64,000 nucleotides of DNA. Source: Phyllobacterium zundukense (GTDB lineage: Bacteria > Pseudomonadota > Alphaproteobacteria > Rhizobiales > Rhizobiaceae). The position numbers and the translations under genes were made by a program. The stretch spans positions 806,001 through 870,000 of the forward strand of contig NZ_CP104973.1 of NCBI RefSeq assembly GCF_025452195.1, given 5' to 3'. This document shows, one piece after another, positions 51,008-62,985 of the stretch (its first letter is position 1; each line of letters starts with the position of its first letter). The notes under the pieces are model-generated. The model was not told where the DNA came from. It searched no databases and was given only the letters and a program-made list of their open reading frames with translations.

Positions 51008-52530
51008 CACGCAAGCTCCTTCGACACGATGTGATCCGCCACACGCAATGCCTGCGCAGCAATGGTCAGTGCCGGATTGACGGCGGCGGAGGTCGGCAGG
51101 AACGCTGCATCAACCACGAACAGGTTCGGGTGCTCATAGGCGCGGCAATAGATGTCGAGCGGCGCCTTTGCCGGGTCATCGCCCATGCGGACTGTGCCGC
51201 ATTGATGCGAGGGGGTCTTGCGGTCAAAGGCCTTGGAGAGAACGAGCGGAAAACCGGCTGAGCGGAGGACGGATTTGATCTGCGCAACCAGCTTTTGATG
51301 CGCCGGCCAGTTGCTGCGAATCCATTCAAGGATGATCCTGTCGCCATCGACGCGGACACGGCTGTCCGGTTTTGGCACATCCTCGCTCATGGCGAGAAAA
51401 TCCACCGTATGGGCACAGAAGCGGTCGAGTATCCATTCGGGCACGAGCTTCAGGTCGGACTTGAGCACCGGCCCGCTTATGCGCTCGAGCAGTTGTGCAT
51501 TGCCAAGGGGAGCTCCGCCCTTGCCATCGGACAAGTAGAAATCATTGAAACCAAAGGTTTTCTGGTAGACGGAATCGTTCCTGAAACGTGGATCGAAGCC
51601 GATGACCGCAGAGAGATTGTGGTTCATGAAATTGCGCCCGACCTGATCGGAACGATTGGCAAGGCCGGCGGGGTTGGCGTCATCGGCGGAACGCAGGAGC
51701 AGCACGGCAGACTGTACGGCGCCGGCAGAAAGGATGACAAGCTTGGGCTTGATGATGTAGCGCGTGCCGTCTTTTTCATAGTGCACCGCGGCGATGGTGG
51801 TGCCCTCAGGTACAGTTTCAAGCCGGGTGACCCTAGAATTGGTCTGCAATCTGACGTTCTTGTGTTTGAGCGCAAATGCCAAAGCTGCCGTCTCGGCATC
51901 CATCTTGCCGTTGAAACTGTTCGGATGCGCGTCCCATGGTGTGTTGCCGTGGGACAGCCATGTATCGATATCGACACCGAGCGGCAGGGTCGACGGGTGC
52001 ACACCCGCAGCCATCAATCGCTCCCGCAAGGCAGCGATCGGCGCTTCGTCAGGAACCGGGGGGAAATCATAAGGTGTCGAATGCAGTGGTTCGGTCGGGT
52101 CTTCGCCCAACTTGCCACGAACCTGGAACAGAGCTTCGGCCTTGCCGTACCAGGGCTCCAGTTCCTCATAAGGAAAGGGCCAGGCCGGGGACACCCCTTC
52201 GAGATGCTGCATTTCCTCGAAATCCTCGGCGCGATAGCGCGTCAGCACCGCTCCGTAGAATTTCGAATTACCACCCACATTATAATAGTTCCCGGGGTTG
52301 AAGGCGCTGCCAGTCTTGTCGTACCAGCTTTCCTTTGGACGGAAGAAGCCGTGCTGGAAGATCGCCCGGGGATCACGATTTTCCGGACGATCTGGCAGAT
52401 GATCGCCTGCCTCGAGGATGAGAATATCCGCACCCGAGGTTGCAAGTCCTGCCGCCATTGTCGCGCCGCCGATGCCTGAGCCAATGATCACGATATCTGC
52501 GGCTGTGGCCGGTTGTATCTCCTGGCTCAT
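51007..52530 (-). CDS. GMC-family oxidoreductase, second type
   Basis: 507 residues. FAD motif VIIGSGIGGATMAAGLATSG, then GGNSKFYGAVLTRYRAEDF, PKLVILSAGAVQSAVLLLRS and the C-terminal HQCGTVRMGDDPAKAPLD with the likely catalytic His. It belongs to a branch near periplasmic fructose/gluconate-type dehydrogenases, but no twin-arginine signal is visible. ATG 52530 or 52536 are both possible. It is 22 nt downstream of the transporter ATPase and overlaps the SDR gene, so uptake and oxidation are coupled. Confidence 0.85.
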   Translation of the reverse strand: MSQEIQPATAADIVIIGSGIGGATMAAGLATSGADILILEAGDHLPDRPENRDPRAIFQHGFFRPKESWYDKTGSAFNPGNYYNVGGNSKFYGAVLTRYRAEDFEEMQHLEGVSPAWPFPYEELEPWYGKAEALFQVRGKLGEDPTEPLHSTPYDFPPVPDEAPIAALRERLMAAGVHPSTLPLGVDIDTWLSHGNTPWDAHPNSFNGKMDAETAALAFALKHKNVRLQTNSRVTRLETVPEGTTIAAVHYEKDGTRYIIKPKLVILSAGAVQSAVLLLRSADDANPAGLANRSDQVGRNFMNHNLSAVIGFDPRFRNDSVYQKTFGFNDFYLSDGKGGAPLGNAQLLERISGPVLKSDLKLVPEWILDRFCAHTVDFLAMSEDVPKPDSRVRVDGDRIILEWIRSNWPAHQKLVAQIKSVLRSAGFPLVLSKAFDRKTPSHQCGTVRMGDDPAKAPLDIYCRAYEHPNLFVVDAAFLPTSAAVNPALTIAAQALRVADHIVSKELA

Positions 52531-52552
52531 GCGCATTGACCGTTCATGCGAT

Positions 52553-53671
52553 TCAGGCGCCGATACGCAATTGCGATTGCGGATCGAAGAATACGGCCTT
52601 GTCCAGATTGAAGGCGAGCTGTGTTTTCGCCCCGGGGACAATCTGCGCATCCGCGCGCAGGCGGGCAACGACTTCCTTGCCGCCAAGCTTCGTCACCGCG
52701 AAAGTATCCGAACCTGCCGGCTCGACCACTTCGATCAGGCATTCGCCTTCAACCAGCGAGCCCGCATTGCGGTCCGCGCCGTCCGGATCAGTCAGCGCTT
52801 CGGGGCGAATACCGAAGACGACATCCTTGCCGGCATATCCGACAAGAGCGCTGTTGGTCTTCTTGATAGGCAGGCGCAGTGGTGCCGCATCGGGCCTGTC
52901 GAGCACGACATGGAGATCCGATGCACTGCCATCAATCCTGGCCTTGAGCAGGTTCATTGCCGGTGACCCCATGAAATCGGCAACGAACAGATTGGCCGGG
53001 TTGTTGTAGATTTCCGCCGGAGTGCCGAACTGTTGCAGCACGCCATCCTTGAGAACCGCGATCTTGCTGGCCAGCGTCATTGCCTCGATCTGGTCATGCG
53101 TCACATAGACGATCGTGGTCTTCATGCGCTGATGCAGCCGCTTGATTTCCGTGCGCATGTCGACGCGCAGCTTGGCATCAAGATTGGAGAGCGGTTCGTC
53201 GAACAGGAATACCTGGGGATTGCGCACAAGCGCCCGGCCCATGGCGACACGCTGACGCTGACCACCGGAAAGCTGGCTCGGCTTGCGGTCGAGCAGATGG
53301 CCGATCTGCAGCATGTCGGCAACCTGCTTTATGGCCTTTTCGCGCTCTGGCTTCGGGACGCCGCGAATTTCCATGCCGAAGGCGATGTTGCCGCCAACGG
53401 TCATATTCGGATAGAGCGCATAGGACTGAAACACCATGGCGATATCGCGCTTGGAGGGATGCAGCCCGCTGATCGACTTGCCCTTGATGGAGATATCGCC
53501 GGAGGTGATGGGTTCCAGCCCGGCGATGGTGTTGAGCAAAGTGGACTTGCCGCAGCCGGAAGGACCGACGAGCACGAGGAAGCCGCCCTCATCAATCTCG
53601 ATATTGATATCCTTGAGGATCGGCACATTGCCGTAGGATTTATACAGGTCTTTGATCTGGAGAAATGACAT
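52553..53671 (-). CDS. sugar ABC transporter ATPase (UgpC/MalK type)
   Basis: 372 residues. Walker A VGPSGCGKSTLLNTIAG, signature LSGGQRQRVAMGRALVR, Walker B VFLFDEPLSNLDAKLR, H-loop YVTHDQIEAM. A C-terminal TOBE-type domain (KDVVFGIRPEALTDPDG) marks the MalK/UgpC class. It serves the two permeases immediately before it (4-nt gap). Confidence 0.94.
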   Translation of the reverse strand: MSFLQIKDLYKSYGNVPILKDINIEIDEGGFLVLVGPSGCGKSTLLNTIAGLEPITSGDISIKGKSISGLHPSKRDIAMVFQSYALYPNMTVGGNIAFGMEIRGVPKPEREKAIKQVADMLQIGHLLDRKPSQLSGGQRQRVAMGRALVRNPQVFLFDEPLSNLDAKLRVDMRTEIKRLHQRMKTTIVYVTHDQIEAMTLASKIAVLKDGVLQQFGTPAEIYNNPANLFVADFMGSPAMNLLKARIDGSASDLHVVLDRPDAAPLRLPIKKTNSALVGYAGKDVVFGIRPEALTDPDGADRNAGSLVEGECLIEVVEPAGSDTFAVTKLGGKEVVARLRADAQIVPGAKTQLAFNLDKAVFFDPQSQLRIGA

Positions 53672-53675
53672 TGAT

Positions 53676-54557
53676 TTATCCCTTCACGGCGCCGGACATG
53701 AGGCCGCGGACGAAATAGCGTCCGGAAACGATGTAGACGACAAGAGTTGGTATTGCGGCGATAATAGCGGCAGCGAAATGCACGTTGTATTCCTTCACCC
53801 CGGTCGACGAATTGACGAGGTTGTTGAGCGCAACAGTCATGGGCTGGCTGTCGAAACCGGAGAAGGACGCACCGAACAGGAAGTCGTTCCAGATATTGGT
53901 GAACTGCCAGATGACGGATACGACGATGATCGGTCCCGACGACGGCAGAAGGATGCGGCGGAATATCTGGAAAAAGCTTGCGCCGTCGATCTGCGCCGCA
54001 CGCACCAGCTCTGTCGGAAACGCTTCATAATAGTTGCGGAAATACAGGGTGGTGAAGCCGAGCCCATAGATGATGTGAACGAGAATCAAACCATAAATCG
54101 TGCCGGCCAACCCCAGGATTCCCAGCATGCGCGCCATGGGAATGAGCACGATCTGGAACGGAATGAAACAGCCAAGCAACAGCATGCCGAACATCACGTT
54201 GGAACCGGGAAACCGCCATTTGGTGAGGACATAGCCGTTTAACGCTCCCATGATGGTCGATATGGCGACAGCCGGAATTACCATCAGCAATGAATTGAGG
54301 AAATAGGGGCTGACGCCTGTCGGCTGTACACCAATCTGCGCTGTCGACCAGGCTGTTCGCCAAGGCTCGATCGTCCATTCATGCGGCGGAGAAAGCATGC
54401 CACCCTGACGGATTTCATCCAGCGTCTTCAGTGAGTTAACCACCATTACGTAGAGCGGCAAGAGGTAGTAGAACGCGAAGAACAGGAGCGCGGTATAAAT
54501 AAGCGCTCGCGTGAGCTTGCCGCTTGAAATTGCATTGTCCGGGCTCTGGGCGCTCAT
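53676..54557 (-). CDS. carbohydrate ABC transporter permease (second subunit)
   Basis: 293 residues, six helices, of the MalG/UgpE class. The EAA loop is EAFPTELVRAAQIDGASFFQIFRRILLPSSGP at about residue 190. It ends in RYFVRGLMSGAVKG, typical of the family. It overlaps the other permease gene by 4 nt. Confidence 0.94.
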   Translation of the reverse strand: MSAQSPDNAISSGKLTRALIYTALLFFAFYYLLPLYVMVVNSLKTLDEIRQGGMLSPPHEWTIEPWRTAWSTAQIGVQPTGVSPYFLNSLLMVIPAVAISTIMGALNGYVLTKWRFPGSNVMFGMLLLGCFIPFQIVLIPMARMLGILGLAGTIYGLILVHIIYGLGFTTLYFRNYYEAFPTELVRAAQIDGASFFQIFRRILLPSSGPIIVVSVIWQFTNIWNDFLFGASFSGFDSQPMTVALNNLVNSSTGVKEYNVHFAAAIIAAIPTLVVYIVSGRYFVRGLMSGAVKG

Positions 54558-55432
54558 TTGCTGTCCCCCCTTACTTCAGAATAGAGATAGGGAATGATGA
54601 TCGAGAAGATCATGATCAGCATGATGATGGCTGAAGAAGCGCCGATGCCCATGGAATTGCGGGTGAACGTATAGGAATACATGAACGTCGCCGGCAATGC
54701 CGTGGCCTGACCTGGTCCGCCATTGGTCAGCGCGATGACAAGATCATAGGCCTTGATGGCGAGGTGGGCGAGAACCACGAAGGCCGAGAGGAAGACCGGA
54801 CGCATCAGGGGAATGATGATGCGGCGATAGATCATGCCTGTCGAAGCGCCATCGATTTGCGCCGCCTTGATGATTTCATTGTCGACGCCGCGTAAACCGG
54901 CAAGAAACATGGCCATGACGAAGCCGGAAGATTGCCAGACGGCGGCAATGACTACCGTATAGATCGCCATTTTGGAGTCCTTGATCCAGTTGAAGCGGAA
55001 ACTCTCCCAGCCCCATTGATGCATGGTGTTTTCAAGACCGATTCCCGGATCGAGGAACCATTTCCAGGCAACGCCGGTGACGATGAAGGAAAGGGCCATC
55101 GGATAGAGATAAATCGGGCGCAAGAACCCTTCGATGCGGATCTTCTGGTCGAGCAGGATGGCAAGACCGAGGCCAATCACAGTGCAAATGATGATATACA
55201 GCGAGGCGAAAATACCGAGATTGGTGATGGCGCGCCACCAATACGGCAACGCCCAGAGCTTGCGATAGTTTTCAAACCCGACAAAGCCGTAGGATGGCAG
55301 CATCTTGCTGTCGGTGAAAGACAGGATGCCGGTATAGGCGATGAAGCCGTAGACGAAAATCAGGACGATCAGAAAACTCGGTCCCAATACCAGTTTCGGT
55401 ATCAGGTCCTGTATGCGGCTGCGGGTATCCAT
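54554..55432 (-). CDS. carbohydrate ABC transporter permease (first subunit)
   Basis: 292 residues, six helices, of the MalF/UgpA class. EAA loop: VDNEIIKAAQIDGASTGMIYRRIIIPLMRP at about residue 180. DKMLPSYGFVGFENYRKLW-type external loop present near residue 45. Forms the pore with the next gene. Confidence 0.94.
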   Translation of the reverse strand: MDTRSRIQDLIPKLVLGPSFLIVLIFVYGFIAYTGILSFTDSKMLPSYGFVGFENYRKLWALPYWWRAITNLGIFASLYIIICTVIGLGLAILLDQKIRIEGFLRPIYLYPMALSFIVTGVAWKWFLDPGIGLENTMHQWGWESFRFNWIKDSKMAIYTVVIAAVWQSSGFVMAMFLAGLRGVDNEIIKAAQIDGASTGMIYRRIIIPLMRPVFLSAFVVLAHLAIKAYDLVIALTNGGPGQATALPATFMYSYTFTRNSMGIGASSAIIMLIMIFSIIIPYLYSEVRGDSK

Positions 55433-55485
55433 AGCCTCACCCCTCGATGTGTAATCTTATATTGCCGCGAAGCGTCGCGGGGTAC

Positions 55486-55513
55486 CTGTCCGGGGCTACA
55501 TCGCCCCGGACAG
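55486..55513 (-). terminator. strong hairpin between binding protein and permease genes
   Basis: CTGTCCGGGGC, 6-nt loop, GCCCCGGACAG: a perfect 11-bp GC-rich stem without a T-run. Such intergenic stems after binding-protein genes usually stabilise the upstream mRNA and lower downstream expression. The role is inferred. Confidence 0.55.
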
Positions 55514-55524
55514 AAACGCCTAAC

Positions 55525-56772
55525 TTATTTCGCCGCTTCAACAGCCGAAACGAGTTCCTTGACCGCTTCTTCCGAGGTCAAGTCGCCGTTGAATTCACGG
55601 GTCACAACGTCATAGATCGCGTTCTTGACAGCAGCCGGATTGGCATGGCCATGGGCCATCGACCCGAAGAGCGTGCCGGCCTTGTTGGCTTCGGCAAGAT
55701 CCTTGATGGCCTTCTTGCCGCAATCATCAAAAGCCGTATCCGGAACATCCGTACGTGCGGGAGCAGAACCCTTTACGACATTGAACGCCGACTGGAAGGT
55801 CGGGCTTTCAATGGCCGATGCCATGACGAGCTGCGGCTTGAGCTGTGCTTCACTGACCTTGAACATCGCGAACTGGTCGGAGTTGAAGGTGACCGAGCCT
55901 TGAGTACCCGGGAAGCGCATGCAGACGAAATCCTTGCCTGGCACCTTGCCAGCCTTGACGAATTCGCCCTTGGCCCAGTCGCCCATGAACTGCAGACCTG
56001 CCTTGTTTTCGATGACCATGGCGGAAGCAAGATTCCAGTCGCGACCGGAGAAGTTGTCATCCACATAGGTACGCAGCTTGGTCATGCGGTCGAAGGCTTC
56101 CTTCATCTTGTCGCTGCCGAGAGCAGCGGGATCAAGGTCGATGAACGCCGACTTGTAGAAGTCGTTGCCGAGAGAAAGAACGACAGCATCGAAAATCGTC
56201 GCATCCTGCCATGGCACGCCACCGTGGGCGATGGGGGTGATGCCCTGCGCCTTGAAGTTGTCGAGAAGAGCGATCAGCTCGTCCCAGTTCGCAGGCTCCT
56301 TGCCACCGGCCTTGTCGAGGGCAGCCTTGTTGATCCAGATCCAGTTGGTCGAATGCACGTTGACCGGCGCTGCAATCCAGTGGCCGTCATATTTCGAGAA
56401 CTTCTGCAGGGCGGTCGGGATCACGTCATCCCACTTTTCCTTGGCAGCAACTTCATCGAGATTGCCGAGAGCACCCTGTTTCGCCCAGTCGGTGATGTCG
56501 AAACCGAGCATCTGTACGGCCGTTGGCGGATTACCGGCGGTAACACGGGCACGCAGAACGGTCATCGCTTCGGTACCGCCACCACCGGAAACCGGCATGT
56601 CGGACCAGGTGATGCCCTTGGATTCCAGATCCTTCTTGAGCACTTCCAGCGCCGTCGCTTCACCGCCGGAGGTCCACCAATGCAGGACCTCGACGTTTTC
56701 GGCCGCACGGGCCATCGTTGCTGTACCGAGCAGCATTGCTGCAGCGGCAACAGTATTCATCAGCTTTTTCAT
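55525..56772 (-). CDS. sugar ABC transporter periplasmic binding protein
   Basis: 415 residues. Signal peptide ([24 protein letters not shown]), then [42 protein letters not shown] and [19 protein letters not shown], typical of family 1 extracellular sugar-binding proteins (oligosaccharide or polyol type). ATG 56772 has GGGAGG 6 nt upstream. First gene of the transport part of the run, 106 nt after the aldehyde dehydrogenase. Confidence 0.93.
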   Translation of the reverse strand: MKKLMNTVAAAAMLLGTATMARAAENVEVLHWWTSGGEATALEVLKKDLESKGITWSDMPVSGGGGTEAMTVLRARVTAGNPPTAVQMLGFDITDWAKQGALGNLDEVAAKEKWDDVIPTALQKFSKYDGHWIAAPVNVHSTNWIWINKAALDKAGGKEPANWDELIALLDNFKAQGITPIAHGGVPWQDATIFDAVVLSLGNDFYKSAFIDLDPAALGSDKMKEAFDRMTKLRTYVDDNFSGRDWNLASAMVIENKAGLQFMGDWAKGEFVKAGKVPGKDFVCMRFPGTQGSVTFNSDQFAMFKVSEAQLKPQLVMASAIESPTFQSAFNVVKGSAPARTDVPDTAFDDCGKKAIKDLAEANKAGTLFGSMAHGHANPAAVKNAIYDVVTREFNGDLTSEEAVKELVSAVEAAK

Positions 56773-56878
56773 AACGATCCTCCCAGAGAAAAAAGAGATA
56801 AAATTTAACATGTCCGACCGAAGGTGCCCTTAGGTCCGGGGCATTCATACAATAGGCAGAACGGCTATTACAATCGAT

Positions 56879-58387
56879 TTAGTCTCCTGACCATACTACT
56901 TTCCTTCTACCCATGTGCATGTTCAAAGTCTTGGTTTCCGTATAGTCCTCTACCGCGTGCCTGCCGAGTTCACGGCCGAGCCCGGATTGCTTGTATCCAC
57001 CGAAAGGCAGTTCCGACGCACCGTCCATGAAGGTGTTCATCCAGATGGTTCCAGCACGTACCTGGCGGCCAATCGTCATGCAGGTATCGAAGTCGCGGCT
57101 CCAGACGCCAGCGGACAGTCCATAGTCGATGGAATTCGCGATACGGACGGCGTCCTCCAGCGTCTCGAATGTTAGCACAGACAGCACCGGTCCGAATACC
57201 TCTTCCCGCGCCACGGCCATCTCCGGCTGGACTGCCGAAAGGATCGTCGGTGCCATGAATTGTCCCATGCCGAGATCGAGCGCTTCACCGCCATGGCTGA
57301 CATTCGCTCCCGCGGAAGCGGCGTTGCGAACATAGGCGCCGACCTTGGCGAGATGCTCCGGCGTGATGATCGCGCCAACCTTGGTTCGCGGATCGAGCGG
57401 ATCGCCAACGCTGACCTTGGCGGACAGCGCTGCGACCCGCTGTACGACTTCATCGGCGATATCGCGATGAACGATCAGGCGGGATCCGGCATTGCAGCAT
57501 TCGCCTGCGTTGAAGTAGGCACCGAACACTGCAGCGTCGATGAAATCATCGAGATTGGCATCCGGAAACACGATCTGCGGGTTCTTGCCACCGAGTTCCA
57601 GCGAGACCTTTTTCAGGGTCTGGGCGGCATTGGCCATGGTCAGCTTGCCGATAAGCGTCGAGCCAGTGAACGAGACCATGTCGACATCCGGATGCGTGGT
57701 CATTGGCGCGCCGACTTCGGCACCCGTCCCGACGATAATATTGACCACGCCAGCCGGAACGCCGGCTTCCATCAGAATTTCACCGAGCACCAGGGTCGAG
57801 CCGGATGTCAGCTCAGATGGTTTCACCACAGCGGTGCACCCGGCAGCGAGCGCGAAGGGTAACTTCTGGCTTACGATGAGGAAGGGGAAATTCCAGGGCG
57901 TTATGATCGAGACGACACCGATCGCCTCGCGCAGGACGACACCCAATGTTGCATCGCCAAGCGTGTTATAGCTTTCGCCATGCAAGTCGCGGCCAAGTGC
58001 GGCCGCGTAACGCCAGATATCCACGGCGCCGCCGAGCTCCGCCTTGGCCTGGCTGATTGGTTTGCCTGACTCAATGCAGTCGAGATAAGCAAGTTCATCG
58101 GAACGCCCCGCGATAAGATCGGCGGCCTTGAGAATGATGTTCGAGCGCTCCGCGCCGGTCATGCGCGACCACGGTCCATTGTTGAACGCGTGGCGGGCGG
58201 CGGCAATTGCGCGCTCGGCATCAGCCTTGGTCGCTGCCTGATAACGCGAGACGACCACGCCATGACCGGGGCTTTTGCGCTCGATGACGCCGCCTTCCGC
58301 GCCGTCGGTCCACCGGCCGTCGATCAGCATCTGGAATTCGCGCACCTTGAAATTATCGAGTGCCTGAGGCCGCACCAGAACTGTCAT
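56879..58387 (-). CDS. aldehyde dehydrogenase (NAD(P)-dependent)
   Basis: 502 residues. Catalytic Glu in VSLELGGKNPQIVF and catalytic Cys in NAGECCNAGSRL. NAD contact FTGSTLIGKLTMANA. Closest in layout to betaine/semialdehyde-type dehydrogenases. ATG 58387 shares its A with the enoyl-CoA hydratase stop and has GGGAG 8 nt upstream, so it is favoured over ATG 58393. It probably oxidises an aldehyde produced by the pathway's dehydrogenases or hydratase/lyase step. Confidence 0.92.
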   Translation of the reverse strand: MTVLVRPQALDNFKVREFQMLIDGRWTDGAEGGVIERKSPGHGVVVSRYQAATKADAERAIAAARHAFNNGPWSRMTGAERSNIILKAADLIAGRSDELAYLDCIESGKPISQAKAELGGAVDIWRYAAALGRDLHGESYNTLGDATLGVVLREAIGVVSIITPWNFPFLIVSQKLPFALAAGCTAVVKPSELTSGSTLVLGEILMEAGVPAGVVNIIVGTGAEVGAPMTTHPDVDMVSFTGSTLIGKLTMANAAQTLKKVSLELGGKNPQIVFPDANLDDFIDAAVFGAYFNAGECCNAGSRLIVHRDIADEVVQRVAALSAKVSVGDPLDPRTKVGAIITPEHLAKVGAYVRNAASAGANVSHGGEALDLGMGQFMAPTILSAVQPEMAVAREEVFGPVLSVLTFETLEDAVRIANSIDYGLSAGVWSRDFDTCMTIGRQVRAGTIWMNTFMDGASELPFGGYKQSGLGRELGRHAVEDYTETKTLNMHMGRRKVVWSGD

Positions 58388-59166
58388 TACCATTCTCCCT
58401 TGAACACGGGCTCACGCTTTTCGGCAAAGGCCGAAACACCTTCTTTGAGGTCCGCAGTTTTTGCGACGAGGATCGAGCCAAGCGCCTCGACCGCCGTTCC
58501 ATTGTCTTCGCCATTGGCCGAAGCGATCATCAGTTTTGCCACCTCCACGGCGGCCGGGCCGCGCTTGGCAATGCGCTCCGCATAGGCTTGCGCCGTGGAA
58601 ACCGCGGTACCGGTTTCGACCACATGATCGACGAGGCCAAGCATCAAACCCTCGCTTGCGTTGAAGATTTCACCGCCAAGCGCCATCCGGCGAACCACTT
58701 GCGCGCCAAAACGCCGGACCAGCCGCTGCGTGCCGGACCAGCCCGGCACCATGCCGAGGCCGGTTTCCGGCAGGCCGAGCTTGATCTGTGTTTCGGCGAT
58801 ACGGATATCCGCAGCAGCAGCCAATTCGAGGCCCCCGCCCAGTGCATGGCCGTTAAGAGCCGCGATCAAAGGTACACGCAGTGTCGCCAGCCGTTCGAAG
58901 ACACGATGGCCGAAACGCACCCAGGCATGGCCGAACTCATTGGGCGTCATCGCTGCCCAAGCCTTGATATCGCCGCCTGCAGAAAATGCCTTGCCGGCGC
59001 CGGTGAGGATCGCGACCCGCACCTGCGCGTTGGTCTCCACTGCATCGCAGGCAGTGCTCAACTCCTTCAACATGTCGAGGTCGAAGGCATTGAGCTTTTC
59101 CGGCCGCGATACAGTGATCGTGGCGATAGGACCGACGAAAGTGACGTTGATGCGCGGGTCAGCCAT
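58387..59166 (-). CDS. enoyl-CoA hydratase/isomerase family protein
   Basis: 259 residues of the crotonase fold. Oxyanion-hole blocks AGKAFSAGGDIKAW and ALNGHALGGGLELAAAADIRIA; the catalytic Glu position in GLPETGLGMVPGWSGTQRL is present. It acts on CoA thioesters, which fits the adjacent CoA-transferase. It overlaps that gene by 8 nt and the aldehyde dehydrogenase by 1 nt. Confidence 0.92.
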   Translation of the reverse strand: MADPRINVTFVGPIATITVSRPEKLNAFDLDMLKELSTACDAVETNAQVRVAILTGAGKAFSAGGDIKAWAAMTPNEFGHAWVRFGHRVFERLATLRVPLIAALNGHALGGGLELAAAADIRIAETQIKLGLPETGLGMVPGWSGTQRLVRRFGAQVVRRMALGGEIFNASEGLMLGLVDHVVETGTAVSTAQAYAERIAKRGPAAVEVAKLMIASANGEDNGTAVEALGSILVAKTADLKEGVSAFAEKREPVFKGEW

Positions 59167-60760
59167 GGAGCGTCCTTTGCGGTTTCTGCGGCAACTTCAG
59201 GCCGAATGGTTCCGGCGCGAACAGATGCGCGTCCATCAGCTTGAGGTCGCGGGCGACGACCAGCGGGAATTCCGACTGATCGAGAATGTGCGACTGCAGG
59301 TCCACCCCCGGCGCGATTTCGGTCAGGACCACGCCTTCCGGCCTCAGGACCATGACGCAGCGTTCGGTGACATAGGTGATGTCCTGCCCCTGCTCGACGG
59401 CGCGACGGCCGGAGAAAGTGACGTGTTCGACTTGCGTGACGAGCTTCTTCAGCTTGCCTTCCTTCTCGATGACCAGCTTTCCATCCTCGACATGTACTTT
59501 CGCACCGGCATTGAACATGCCGGAGAAGACGATCTTGCGCGCCCTTGCGGTGATATCGACAAAACCACCTGCGCCAGCTGTCACATGCGGACGGAAGCTG
59601 AGCTTCGACACGTTGACGGAGCCGGACTTGTCGATCTCGAGGAACGACAGCAGCGAGGCATCGAAGCCCGCGCCCTGGAAATAGGTGAACTGGTGCGGCG
59701 ACGGGACAAAGGCTTCCGCGTTGGAAGCGCAGCCGAACGCGAAATCCAGAAGCGGAATACCGCCGACAGGTCCTTGCTCAATCACCCAGGTGACCGCCCC
59801 GTGCAAGCCTTCCTCAAGCAGAATACGCGGCACGTTGGCGGAAATGCCGAAGCCAAGATTGACGGCACTGCCGGCTTCGAGCTCGGTTGCGACGCGGCGC
59901 GCAATGACTTTCTGGATATTGAAATCCGGGAGTGCGAAATCTTCGAGCGGATGGAAAATTTCGCCGGAAATAGCCGGATCGTAGAGCGTTTGCGTGGTCT
60001 GCTGCTGGTCGGGATCGACGACGACGTAATCAACAAGGATGCCGGGAACGCGCACATCATGCGGCTTCAGCGAGCCGCTCTTGGTGATGCGTTTGACCTG
60101 CGCGATAACGATGCCGCCATTGTTGCGTACCGCGAGCGCCTGATCGAAGCCGCCGAGATAGGCGCCCTCATGTTCGTAGGTGAGATTGCCGCGTTCATCG
60201 GCGGTGGTGGCGCGAATGATTGCGACCTGCGGAATGATGGGCTTGAAGAACAGCCATTCCTCGCCGCCGAACTCGATCTTGCGGACAACCGGTTCCTCAG
60301 CGGCGGAGGCATTCATGGCGCAGCCCTGCCGGTCTGGATCGACAAAAGTATCGAGCCCGACCTTGGTGAAAACGCCCGGCCGCTTCGCCGCCGCTTCCCG
60401 GTGCATGTCGAACATGATGCCGGAAGGAATATTGTAGGCAGCTACCTCATCATTGCCGATCATCTGCCAGATCAGTGGAGGTTCGGCGCCGGACGGGCCG
60501 GATGGATAGGAGCCGCCGATGATCTTCTTGAGCAGACCCTTCTTGGCGATGTGATCGACACCCTTTATGCCGCTCATATCCCCTGCCGCAATCGGATGCA
60601 AGGTCGTGAGGTCGCGCGGATGACCAGTCGCATCGAAGCGAGCGCCGATGGCTTTCAACATCAGATCCGGACAGCCGAGGCCGCTCGAAGACGACACCGA
60701 AATGATCGCTTCGTCGGGGATGAGGTTCGCGGCCTCTTCGGGGGTGATGTGCTTGTTCAT
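59159..60760 (-). CDS. acetate/3-ketoacid CoA-transferase family protein
   Basis: 533 residues, a fused alpha-beta CoA-transferase like propionate CoA-transferase and acyl-CoA:acetate/3-ketoacid transferases. Visible: N-terminal SSSSGLGCPDLMLKAI, the glutamate loop VIEQGPVGGIPLLDFAFGCASNAEAF with the likely catalytic Glu, and GGFVDITARARKIVFSGMF. It would activate an organic acid with CoA from acetyl- or succinyl-CoA. It overlaps the hydratase gene by 8 nt. Confidence 0.9.
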   Translation of the reverse strand: MNKHITPEEAANLIPDEAIISVSSSSGLGCPDLMLKAIGARFDATGHPRDLTTLHPIAAGDMSGIKGVDHIAKKGLLKKIIGGSYPSGPSGAEPPLIWQMIGNDEVAAYNIPSGIMFDMHREAAAKRPGVFTKVGLDTFVDPDRQGCAMNASAAEEPVVRKIEFGGEEWLFFKPIIPQVAIIRATTADERGNLTYEHEGAYLGGFDQALAVRNNGGIVIAQVKRITKSGSLKPHDVRVPGILVDYVVVDPDQQQTTQTLYDPAISGEIFHPLEDFALPDFNIQKVIARRVATELEAGSAVNLGFGISANVPRILLEEGLHGAVTWVIEQGPVGGIPLLDFAFGCASNAEAFVPSPHQFTYFQGAGFDASLLSFLEIDKSGSVNVSKLSFRPHVTAGAGGFVDITARARKIVFSGMFNAGAKVHVEDGKLVIEKEGKLKKLVTQVEHVTFSGRRAVEQGQDITYVTERCVMVLRPEGVVLTEIAPGVDLQSHILDQSEFPLVVARDLKLMDAHLFAPEPFGLKLPQKPQRTLHG

Positions 60761-60775
60761 ATCGGTATTCGTTAC

Positions 60776-62811
<2,036 letters not shown>

Positions 62812-62833
62812 TAAAAGTCCTCCACTTGCTTTC

Positions 62834-62862
62834 ATATAATTGGAACGTTCCAAATTCGTCAA
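62834..62862 (-). promoter_or_regulatory. promoter with LacI operator in the spacer
   Basis: On the minus strand: TTGACG (62862-62857), 17-bp spacer, TTATAT (62839-62834). The spacer contains the perfect palindrome TTGGAACGTTCCAA (62840-62853), placing a LacI-family operator exactly between -35 and -10, an arrangement that allows strong repression of the lacI-first operon. Confidence 0.85.
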
Positions 62863-62928
62863 GTTTTTTTATTGTGATACGGCTTGTTTGCGGGGTATAG
62901 CGATTTTTTCAGGCTATTAAATTGCTGC

Positions 62929-62957
62929 TTGTTTTTTGGAACGTTCCAAATTAAAAG
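62929..62957 (+). promoter_or_regulatory. divergent promoter with second identical operator
   Basis: A second perfect TTGGAACGTTCCAA lies at 62936-62949. A weaker promoter fits around it: TTGTTT (62929-62934), 17 bp, TAAAAG (62952-62957), again with the operator in the spacer. The two operator centres are 96 bp apart, close to nine helical turns, which would allow looping. Confidence 0.65.
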
Positions 62958-62985
62958 GGGCCGATCGATCTGGGAGCGATGCAGA

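Noticed and set aside
55447..56808. A 453-codon plus-strand frame opposite the sugar-binding protein
   Set aside because: Antisense shadow; the minus-strand gene has a signal peptide and a ribosome site.
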